Positions 48,736 to 60,700 of a stretch of 64,000 nt of DNA are shown here, piece by piece. The stretch's first letter is position 1, and every line of letters begins with the position of its first letter. The notes below the pieces were generated by a model. That model saw only the letters and a program-made list of their open reading frames with translations, was not told the origin of the DNA and ran no database searches. Position numbers and translations under genes: made by a program. Origin of the DNA: Otis tarda (lineage: Eukaryota > Chordata > Aves > Otidiformes > Otididae). The stretch covers positions 67,198,987 to 67,262,986 of the forward strand of contig CM048557.1 of assembly GCA_026413225.1 (NCBI GenBank). Direction: 5' to 3'.

Positions 48736-51700
48736 ATGCCTTCTGCGCATAAACCGATGCGGTACGGCCACACCGAAGGCCACACGGATGTCTGCTTCGA
48801 TGACGCTGGGAGGTAACTGCCCAATTCCTAGGGATCAGGGTGAGGTGTAACCTGGGCTGGTCTTGTTCCTCTCCAGTGCTTTATCAGGTTCCAGCTGCTG
48901 CTGGGTGAGGTACTGGGATGGAGTCGTGGCCTGGCTTGGCCTGAGAGATCCTTCAGGCTTAGCCTGTGTTGAGAACTGGCTGTGAGACATGTTTTGATGC
49001 TCTGAATTTTGAAGTGATTGACACATAACTTAATTGTAAGCCTATATATATGTGCATATATATATATAAACTCTATATGCACTTTTTATAAGAGTAACTT
49101 CATAAAATCTAGCAGAAATCGATGCAGTGTGGGAGAAAATATGTTCACATATGCGCTAAGAAATTAAAAATATAGTTTAAGAAATCCAATATTGGGCTTG
49201 CTGTCTTTTTCGTGTTATTCTTGCATTAATTCTTGAAGGTATAAACAGAGACTAAATATTTGTTGTTACTTTTTGTTGATTAAAAATAAATGGTAAACCA
49301 GAAAACAAGCCCTCTCCACATGAACTCAAGGAGTAAGTTTTCTATATTGAGTATGGTTTAAGTTCGTGTTTCTTATTCCTTTCATTAGTTCATTAGCCTT
49401 GGTACCAAGACTACTCTTAAGAGTTAGTCTAACAACAATCCCTCGAAACCACAAAAAGTGGTTTGCAAAATTGTTTGCAGTTATAATGCAAATGTTTAAA
49501 AAAAGGATACAGATGTCTCTGCCAAATACCGCTGCTGCTGGACTCCCCAGCATCAATATATTCAACATCAACACAGCGTTGTGTTGCTGTCAAACTACAG
49601 GTCTTACAGAACTGAGAGCAACGTCACAGCTTCACCACGAGCTTTGTAACATTTCGCTATTTAATTAGAATTTGGGGGGACTGCAGACAACTTCAGGAAA
49701 AAAGAATGCAAGGCTTGATTATAGATTCATGATGCCTTTAATTAAAAATCCCAAGCAAACTTCTGCATATTTGCTCTGTGACTTCAGGTTATTTTTTACC
49801 ACATTAAAATTGTGAAAGTTAACTCTGGCAAACTTGAATTCAGTATTAGCTATTTTTTAAGGGTTCTGTAGGCCTGGAACATGTTAAGCTTGTTAAACTT
49901 CAGTCAAGTATGCATTAATACTCTTAGTTTTGCCCTTAACTTTGAAATCAGCTGTAAGGTAAGTTAACAAAGTCTTAAGAAGCAATTAAATGCCCAGTTC
50001 TTAGAGAAATCAGTGCTAATTAAAGTCCTTTGAAAAATTAGCTCTAGGTCCTGAAAAAAATGGATTGACCGATAATATCTGAGGGTCAGTTCTGATGAGT
50101 GCCAGGCCTGGGTAGTTATCAGAGGGTCAAGGTACAGTGTTATGCTACCAGATGTGATTTCTGCCTCTCTGCCCATGTTTAATAGGTTAGTTGGACGTAA
50201 TAAATGTAGGTATTCGCTGTCTCACATAGCTCGTCACATGTATCACATATGTGTTGTGTTTCATTTAAAAAAAAAAAACCCTAACACTTCAGTAACATTT
50301 TTATTTTGGGATTGACAGTCATGGTGGCTGCCCTTTCTGTTCCTGAATGTTAACAAATTCTCTGTCTTTCCACAGCTGCATTGTAACTTGTGGCAGTGAT
50401 GGAGATGTTAGGATTTGGGAAAATTTGGATGATGATGATCCGAAGTCCATTAATGTGGGAGAAAAGGCCTATTCGTGCGCTCTAAAGGTATCGTAGTTAA
50501 CAGAACTCCTCTGAGTTGTGTCACGCTGGTGTTGATACACGGCTGTACAGAAGCTGGATTTTCAAGCTCACCTTAAGTGGGATAATACACAGAAAAAGAC
50601 AAGAGTAATATTGTATGTAGTGCATTTCAGTCTGATGTCTGTTAAATATGTAGATCTTTGTCTTCAGGTTAATGTATGGAAAAAAGAAATTGAATGCTGT
50701 TTAATGAGTGGCAGGTATTTGAATTCGAGCATAGAAACGCATTCTACCTTTGCGTCCAAGTGAAAATACTAAAGCAATATTGAAAATACAGTCTTCTGAA
50801 ATACACAGAAATTTAATTGATTATATATGCCTGTAGACTTTCCAAATATTTTCACTAAATTAAGTATTTTATATAAACCAAGAGTGCTTCTGACAACTAA
50901 TTTTACCCCTATGGGACTGTAGAGGAATTATTCCTTATACTAGATTTTGGTAATATATATATATTTTTTTTTCCCTCTTCTTCCTTCACATTCAGTTATA
51001 CTCATTTCTGACGCTGATCTCCTTTCTGAGAAATGAACCCAGCAGATTAAGCTAATTATGCAGTTTTAAGCTGTTTTCTCACACTCTGAGTTGCAAAGTT
51101 TCTCAGCACAAGATGTGATCATCGAGTATTAGGAAAAAGAGCCAAGAGGTTGTTTTATGCGGGTCTGTTTTAAGGTCTAAAGAATTATAATCCATATTGG
51201 TAAAAAATTACTTTCGTGAAGTCAGTGCGTGGTAATGCTTTGGTAATACCTGGTTAGAATTGGTTGATATTTCAGTCTCAAAATTGTCGTTTAGCCTGAA
51301 GATGCCTCTGACTCACGGTCCCCAAAGTCAGAAGAGAACAGAATTCTTGCTTGCATAAGTTTTGCAAGAACTTGTGAGAAAGCTGAGTAGAGGCAGTTGT
51401 GTAGTCTGACTGGCACTTGAAGCATAACCTGCTCTGTTTATTTACATGTTATGACAGTTCATAGAATAACAGAATAGTTTGGGTGGGAAGGGACCTTTAA
51501 AGCCCATCCAGTCCAACCCCCCTGCAAGGAGCAGGGACATCTCCAACCAGATCAGGTTGCTCAGAGCCCCGTCCAACCTGGCCTGGAATGTTTCCAGGGA
51601 TGGGGCATCCACCACCTCTCTGGGCAACCTGGGGTGTGTTTCACCACCCTCAGTGTAAAAAAATTTATTCTTTATCTCTAATCTAAACCTACTCTCTTTT

Positions 51701-54700
51701 AGTTTAAAACCATTACTCCTTGTGTTATTGCAACAGGCCCTACTAAAAAGTGTATCTCATCTTTCCTGCAGCCCCCTTTGGGCACTGGGAGGCCACTCTA
51801 AGGTCTCCCCAGAGCCTCCTCTTCTCCAGGCTGAACAGCCCCAGCTCTCTCAGCCTGGCCTCACAACAGAGGTGTTTCAGCCCTCTGATCATCTTCATGG
51901 CCTCCTCTGGACCCTCTCCAACTGATCCACGTCCTTCTGATTTTTGGGGCTCCAGAACTGGATGCAGTGCTGTGGGTGGGGTCTCACCGGAGCAGAGTAG
52001 AGGAGAATCATCTCCCTCAACCTGCTGGCTACAGTTTCTTTTAGTATATCTTGCAGTAGTCATTATTTGTAAATAACAGGGCAAATAAGTTACCTATATC
52101 CTTTTGTATAATAGAAAATAATTCTTTTTTCTATGCACGTTCATGTATTTAGCTTGAGAGTTCTCACAATATTTCCTTTATGTGCAATTATTCTTGTATT
52201 GTAGTAGTCATAGAAGGTCTAAAGTGTTGTCTTTGTGGGAGTTGTAGAATAAGAGAGGGATTCCAGAATTCTACATCAGTTCTTCACGTATCACGTAGTT
52301 AACTTTGCAGTGATAAAGGAAAATTTTTAAATTGTCTTTCAACTGTTTGTGATTTTGGAGGTAAATGAGAATTAATGTATGCATATTATATTTTTAAAAT
52401 AGCCATTTGAAACCATATTCAGAAATACTGCCTTAAGTGAAACCTCTTTCTTATATCCCTTTTATCATACCATATGTATCTGTTCCTCTATACCCATACA
52501 ATCTATTTTCATCATTGATTTTTGGAGTATTTTGCTGTTGATTTTCATTGCATTACCTATCTTTTCACAAACCAAGTGAGGTGACTTGAATGAGTTCTCT
52601 TAGCAAATCAGTGGCAGAGCCAGAAATTGCTAAAACTATTAATAAATAGAGGGAAAATCCTGGGTTTAATTTTTGACACCAGTAGGGAAGATTCTGTGTT
52701 TGTAAGTTTTATTGTAAAGTGCTGTTAGTTTTGAGGGATTTTTTACTTTTTAAATAGTGAGATTAAGAATGCTTTGTGAAACTTAACATCAGGAAATCTT
52801 CTTTCAAAAATTAATCTTCATTAATTAAAACATTATGAGGAGCTGATCTGAGATGTCGATGTAATCTAGGTAAGAAATCTCATCTCTTATTTAGTTAGGT
52901 TATTTAGTTAGCTGCCAGTACGGCAGCTGCTTTGTTTATCTTCAGGATTTTTACTGTGACTTTAGACAACTTTAAAAAAAGCAACACCCCCTGCTCCCCC
53001 AACCCCAAACAAAGAAACCCTCAAGGAAATAAGGCATTTCTTTGTTTATCTATTTCAAAAACTTACTGCTGTGTACAACCAAGGAATAGTACTGCCACTT
53101 GAAGGAGAGATATTATCCAAGTATAGGATAACTATTTATTTTGTTTTGAATCCGGGTTCATTTTTTAATAAACATCTGCCTTGTGTTTTCTGAAAGAACT
53201 AAGCTATAGTTCATGGACTTCTCATCTTTCCCTGCTGGCATTTAACTGGGAAGTTCGGTCCGAGGGTGCCCTCTCCTGATGCTGCAGCATATTCATCTAA
53301 ATAGGATGCAAGATTCTTCCTGCCCTGAGATGTCTTGCCTTTGTAAAAGGAGTGAATTTTCCGTCCACCAGAAGAAGATCAGGCAGTTCTCTTTGAAATT
53401 CATTAGTGACTTTGAGTATTTATTATTGTAGTAACGATACAAGCTGGGAAGGTCTTGGTACAATAAATTGCCATATCGTTAGCATAATGGATTTTATCTG
53501 TTTCAGTATTAAATCTAGCAATGTGTTTCTACAGGACTGGAAGTAAGAGAATAATTTTTCTGGTTTTTAATAATTTCGTTAAAGTGATAAAGTATTGAAA
53601 TTACTGTGCTTGTCTGTATTTTTTGTGGAAGAAATAAAAGTTAAAGATTATTTCCCAAGTACTCTTGCTGTCAGACCTCTTTTGGAACTGCTAAAGTTAA
53701 CCTGCCGAAATATTGGGACCATCAGAGCATTTTTTTTGTCTCCATGGGCATAATACGTTTTAACTTACAAATTTTATGATGGATTTTGTTTTTAGAATGG
53801 AAGACTGATCACAGCAGTATCAAACAATACTGTTCAGATACATACATTTCCTGAAGGAGCTCCAGATGGCATCCTTACTCGTTTCACCATGAATGCAAAC
53901 CACGTCATCTTTAACAGCGACGGTACCAAAATTGCTGCTGGATCTAGGTAATCTGTGCGTGATAAAAGCATTGCTATCGTTCAAAATCTGACAACTTCCT
54001 TGCGTGCTGATTTTACCAGTGAGATCATTAATCCACATACTTCTGAGGGTTTTAAAGTGTTGCAAAATGCCCTCCAGGGGTGGAGGGGAAGAAAAGAATG
54101 AAAAGGACTTCAGGAAACAATGCTCTGGGAGATATTTGATCCACCAAGTAATTTTAAATGGAATTTTAGTGTTGTGAAATAATTTTTTTTTCTTTAGGAG
54201 GCTTGAGTATTTTCAGCTTTCAGTCTTATAATACGCAAGCGTAAGTGTTTGCTCATATGAATCTCATTGAACTATCAAGGATTTTGTTACTGTGTGCTAA
54301 AGATAATGTCCTGACTGCTCAGGATCACGGTGCCACAGATGTATATGCACATGCAAAAGTTAGATGGGTTCTGTTTTGTGCGAGAGCTTAGAATCATTCT
54401 CTGGCGTAACTATCATCACCATTCTGCCAAATGAGAAGATGACAGTTGCAAGACTTGCCTGAGGGGAATGAAATATGTAGTTTAGTTAATTTCTTTGGGC
54501 AGCATCTTTGCTTTTACATAATATATGCTAGTCCTTTACCAGAGATGGCAAAATAGCAAGCAGGCTTTTTTTTTCTCATTTATTTAAAGCTCAGGTGATT
54601 CTTAATTGGATTTGGTGAACTCTTTGGGCAGCTGTAGCTAAGCCAGGCTGTCTGCTTGCCTCTTTACTGGAAGCTGTCCTTCACAGTAGAGATGGCAAGG

Positions 54701-57700
54701 TGTTGCATCTGCTCTGTGAATTGAACTAGAAAGCAATTTAGATGAGTGTGCTGGACTCTGAACTCTGGAAGCTGCGGAGCAGGCACAGCAGCTCCACCAA
54801 AACTGGGAGGCTGGACAGCTTGGGGGCAGTAACCACTCTAATCTCTAAATCTGACAGGGATCATGAGTTTGGGCCCTTTGCCAGTGCTTGTTTCTGAGGG
54901 AACAGCTCTGCCCCAGAATCTGGCTTTGATTAGAGAGATTAGGCAGACAGCAAACTTTTTTCTGTTTCTAAAGCTTTTCCAAAACCCCAGTACTTCTGCA
55001 GTCTGGCCAGGGCCCTCACCTTAGGAAAAAGAGCTCTTAAGACTGTGAGGCCACCCCTTGACGAGGCCTTCTGTAACACACTGGAGGAGAAGGTGACAGC
55101 CGTGAAGGAATACAGCAAAGAACAACTGCCTTTAGTTGTTACAAATTTCTCCATTTTTTTATCTGAAGTCTGTAACATTCAGTTGTCTATAAGTTTAAAA
55201 TCCAGCTGGCTGCCAAAGTTCACAGGAACTATTTGAAAAATTGTTTATTTAAAAGGCCACACAACTGAAAATACCCTATTGCCTTTTTTTTTTCCTTTAA
55301 AGTTGTCTTGCATTGTTTAAGAGTGCTAACATAATTTTAGTTGTCTCGTAATATAGCTTGTAGCCTTCCTTTTTATGGTTACCATTAGGTATTTGAAAAA
55401 AATGAGGCTATGTCTTCTGAATATAGTTAAAGTTATGGTTAACCCTATAGAATTAGGTCCTAAAATTAAATTTCTGAGGGTGTTGCAATGAAGTATGAGA
55501 GGGAGTGGTACTGAAAGATTGTCACAGGAGCTCTGTGGCTTAGAAGTTAGCATTGATATTTTGAGTTAAACTGCGGTAAAGTATGTAACTGTGGAGGAGG
55601 GAATAAAGTTGTAAAAAAAATAATTAATGTATCTGATACACTAAATAGTCTTAAGTATCCTCTTAAAACATCACAAAATAAAATACTTGCTCTATCTGTT
55701 TTTTTAAAACCACATGACCAAATAATTACAGTAATGACTATCAGTGTCATTTAACAGATAGTTCTTGTTAGGTGAGCTCTCTGGTATCTGAGCACAGGCA
55801 CTCATGAGGTCATATAGAATATTATATTAAACAGGTATATGGTGTGATACAGCCTGAACAACTCTGATATGAACAAAAATTACTTTCTGATAATCTGGCC
55901 TTGCTCCTGTTGCAGTAAGCCTCAATATTCTAATTTTCCCTTAGGTCATACAGGATTGAGAGCCATACCTTCCCCAAAAGCTAGTTAGTGCTCGATTTTT
56001 ATTACCGTAAACAAATACTCTGTCATCGTTAATACTTTTATGTCTGTGCCGTTGTGATCTACAGTGACTTTATGGTCAAAGTGGTGGAGGTGGCTGATAG
56101 CAGCAAGCAGAAAACATTCCGAGGACACGATGCTCCTGTTTTAAGCCTGTCTTTTGACCCCAGGGACGTTTACTTGGTAAAAACACTTTCTTGTTTACTT
56201 TCTACTTTGAATCTCCTTTTCCCTGGGAAAGAAAATAAATAGATACTTTTTACAAAAAAAAAAAAAAAACAAATGACGAGGCACATGAGACTATTTCATT
56301 TCAGCTGACCTTAGCGATGATGGAATGTGCTATAACTTAACTGCCTCCCAGGAGAACTCAGTCTTTGCTTTTACTACTCAATTACTGTCTATGTTCTTCT
56401 GGAATCTAATGCTGATCTGATTTTAGAGGGGAAAGGATGGCTCACTAAAGGAATTTAATATTAATTTTGAGCCTCTTCTGCGAATAAGCAGCTCACTTGA
56501 AGTGTGAGAGTTTATAGGAGAGGGCTGGAGCACCTCTCCTATGAGGACAGGCTGAGAGAGTTGGGGCTGTTCAGCCTGGAGAAGAGGAGGCTCCGGGGAG
56601 ACCTGATGGCAGTCTTCCAATACCTCAAGGGGGCCTACAGGAAAGATGGGGAGAGGCTGTTCAGTAGGGCCTGTTGTGATAGGACAAGGGGTAATGGGTT
56701 TAAATTAGAAGGAGGTAGGTTTAGATTAGATATTAGAAAAATTTTTTACAATGAGAGTTGTAGAGCACTGGAACAGGTTGCCCAGAGAGGCGGTGGATGC
56801 CCCATCCCTGGAAACGTTCAAGGCCAGGCTGGATGAGGCTCTGAGCAACCTGATCTAGTCAGGGATGTCCCTGCTCCTTGCAGGGGGGTTGGACTAGATG
56901 ACCTTTGAAGGTCCTTTCCAACTCTAACCATTCTATGATTCTATAATTACAGTAGCTTGGAGTTGAGTGCAACTATCAAGAAGACAGTTAGAAAGAAGAC
57001 TTATTAGAAAGTTTTAAGTCCTAAAATCGTTTAAACAGGGAGGCTTTCTTTTTAAAACTGCCTATATATTATATGTCTGTAGCACTGGTTCTAGGGATTT
57101 TTTCAATTTTGTAACATTAATTTCTCTATATCTTTAATTATTAATTTGTTTATAAAAAATCTCTTGCACAGGCATCGGCGAGCTGTGATGGTTCTGTCAG
57201 AGTATGGAAAATCGCAGATCAGGTGAGAGGCCTGCCTGTCAAAGTGAAGTGTTTCGTAAGAAATCCGGGATTTCACAGACAGTGAGAAGAGCTAGACTGA
57301 AATAACCCCACTGGCATAAATGCTTCTTGGCTTACGATATGTCGTCAGTAGCTGCTGCTGGTATTTTCAAAAATATTACATCTGAAGTTCTTGTGCAAGT
57401 AGAAGGGAGATACGGATTTCACATGCGCCAGGATCCCTGAGATGATGCCCATGATGATGAGATCTTTCTTTGATGGGGGACTTTGAACTCAGTGTTGCTT
57501 CAGTGTCTCCCGGTCTCTGCGGATGGCACACACGCTCTAGTTTTCTAAGGACTCGATGTTCAGCTCAGTGCATTTCAGCCTTTTAGATTTGAATTAATTT
57601 AAGGCTATTGACAGGGGGCTTGATATTCCACTTTTATTTGTTTTCTTGTTACAAACTTCACAACAATTTATCTGAAGAAGGACTTAAATCACATTTTGAA

Positions 57701-60700
57701 GAACATTAACTTATTAGAAATACTGTCTTTGGGCTCAGCTTGGCAATATTTGGCTGAAATAGTTTAGGGCCTGTAATAAATCAGATTTAGCGAGAGAATC
57801 AGATTTAGTCTCTGCTGTTGGAACTCTGAGAAACTTGAAAAGGGGGTTTCAGGTGAACAGTTTAATAAGGCAATCCTGCATAGGTATGTGGGATTATTTT
57901 TACTAAATGCTATTGACTGGAATAAGAATCCGTGTGGAATTATTCCTGTAAGTGCAGTTGAAAATGTACCCCTGCACTGGTGGATTGCTATTTTTAAAAA
58001 CAAAGGCCTACTTTTATTGTGAAATCTCATGTTCCAGACTGACAGTGGGTGCCTTTTGGGGCAATTAGACCAACAGTGTCCAGGGATGCGGTTGTGGCAG
58101 TATGATTTATCCATCTGTGCTGTAATTTGAGAATATAGCCATTCATTCTTCATACTGCTGTGGCAAGATTCAGGCTGATGTGTGTTGCCTTGCTGCGATT
58201 GATCTGGGTTTGACAAATGCGTTTGGTTAGATTTCTCTGTAACCTGAAAATATGTGAGCTCGTTTGTTCTGTACTTGATTAAAAGCACCTGTTCTGTGAT
58301 CTTAATTTCTGTTGCAAGTATTTGTATTGTATTGAAAATTTTTTCAGGTCTATATTGGCAAGATATTTTTTCAGTTTTGTTTGTTTGTTTGTTTGTTTTT
58401 TTTAAAGCAGAATGTACCATTGTATTTGGATGAAAGAGATTATTTCAATTCCAAAAGTAGCTTATCTTTTTTCCTTTTCACTTTTTCCACACTTTTCCTT
58501 TAAGAGTTAGTACTATACAGGAGGTTTTCGCCAAGCTAGAAAACTCATTTTTTAATATATTGTTTTTCAGACATGCACAACAAGCTGGCCACTGCTGCAG
58601 AAATGTAATGACGTGATAAATGCTAAATCAATATGCAGGCTTGGCTGGCAACCTGGCGGTGGGAAGGTAAGTGGCATTATTTTAGCCACTTCTTAATCCT
58701 TCTTTCCTCTTTGAGACTTCAACACTAGAATTCAATCTCGGTAAGCCCAAATTGCAGCTCCTGGGACTAAGGAAAATATTTAGGGTGAAGTTCACTTTTA
58801 GGCAAAATAAAAACGTGGAAATGGTTACTTGTTTAAGCTCCAGATTTGGCAGTAGTCCAGCTGTCATCCCAAAACAACATTGAACAGTCATGTTGTGCTG
58901 AATAGGAGGGAACAGTGTACATGAGGGAAATACCAAATTGCTCACAACAGAGCATCAAAGGAGTTCAGTCTTTCTCTACTTTCTGTAAATTTTACCCCAT
59001 CAGTAAGCTTACTCTTTAAATAATTTCCTTAGTAAGTTGTTCCTTTTCGCCTGAGGAAGAAAGGTTCTGTTGTGAGTAAAGGTGGTGCTGATACGTACTA
59101 CGGCTCTAGCGCACTGCGTGTGTACCGCTGCAGTAGCCCTGTCCGTGGATGACAAATCAAAATGGCTTGGGGAGTTAGTACAGCTATACAGATCTCTGTG
59201 GCATGGAATCTAGAACACCTGCAGCATCTGGTAGTGCAAAGGGGAGAGGAGGAAGGAGCAGATAAACGTGAGCCTGTACAAAATGAGGCATGTCCTGCCA
59301 TACTTTGGAAGTAAAGGATAGGGAATTGACTGAAAGTTGGCCACTTGGAAAAGTTGTTTTATGGCTTCTGTTCTTGCCTCTGATAGAAGTGTGAGAGAAA
59401 CTATTAATCCTTTATTGACATTCCAATATACTCGATCTAAAGAGTATTTTCCAGTGTTTTCTCACAGTTCTTACCTGAATAATCTTGTTTCCCCACCTTA
59501 GCTTTTGTGTCTGTCTACCCATGTCCACTCTCAAAATACCTGGCTGCTATGATAGCATTACGTATGACTTTTCTGTGCAAGAGAGAATGTCACCTGCAGT
59601 ACAATTTGTGTCAAAATCTGTATTGCATAAACCCAAATACTTTAATTTGTAGGCTAATTCTTCACAAACACGCACATATTTGACATGGAAGTAGTTGTAG
59701 AAAAATACAAGCTTCTCTTAAAAAGCAAGCTGTTAGAAGTCTTTAAAAAACCCAAATCCTAAAAAAAAAATAAACTGGCAGTAACATTTCCATAGTTTTA
59801 TCAAAGATAAATGAACTATTTCAGGAATCAGCTATACAAAGAAGATTTATTGAGAAATCGTAACCTGATCAAAAGAGGTTTGGGGAGGGAGGGAAAAGGA
59901 GACCATAAGCCTTGTGCTCAGAGCATTGAAAACTATTTGTATGTCTGTCTTTCATAATTGAGAACTTCTGACCTTATGGTGCAGCTGTCATTATCTTCAG
60001 TTTTGTGCCAGAAAGAAATTAAGATTAAAATAAAAAACAGGCGTGCTTTGCTATGTAGCATTTGGAAAGCATTAAAGAACCTTTTAATTCAAGTTACTTC
60101 AGCTTTCTTTTCTTTACTTTCTCGGTTTGCATTGCTAGGGAACCGTTAAATACTGAAGCAGTCACAACTCTAATACTTCTCAATGAAGGAGCTATGCTGT
60201 TAGAATGTTCTGCTTGAACGGTAACCTGTTCTAAATTGTCTGATTCCTGTTTCCTTTGAACAGTTGCTGGCTGTTCCTGTAGATAAAGTTGTTAAACTCT
60301 ACAGAAGAGAAACCTGGGACAGTCAGTCCGATTTATCAGATACATGCTTCACACAGGTAGGTACATAAACCGGGTGCTTGATATATCTTCCATTATTTAA
60401 ATATTATTCTGCTAAAAATTATCTTCTGGCCAGTATCTCTTCCCCCCCACCCCTGTAACGATTGCTCACATTTTCTATTTCTGATCCTGTTACTTTATGT
60501 TGGAAATCAAGGCAAGAGATACTAGCTGGGTGTGAAACGTGTAGTTATCTGGCTCTCTTTCATTTATAGTAACTCACTGGAACTCTGAGGTCTACTGGTG
60601 AGTCACCAGCTGCAGCTGGAGAACATCTGTTTTCACAAATTGCTCCAAATACATAGCTTTTTAGGGAAAATGTCAAGGGTATTATTTCTGTACAGAATAC

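Larger units (their letters stand above)
50488..53795 (+). other. WDHD1: WDHD1 intron with CR1 and MIR-like copies
   Basis: A 3.3-kb intron. Apart from the CR1 (51459-52028) and the MIR-like piece (52572-52640) it is AT-rich and unremarkable. Confidence 0.85.

Noticed and set aside
57764..58420. 218-residue minus-strand frame in a WDHD1 intron
   Set aside because: Starts in a poly-Lys/Asn/Thr segment from a (TTTG)n tract, has no known motif and lies antisense inside an intron.
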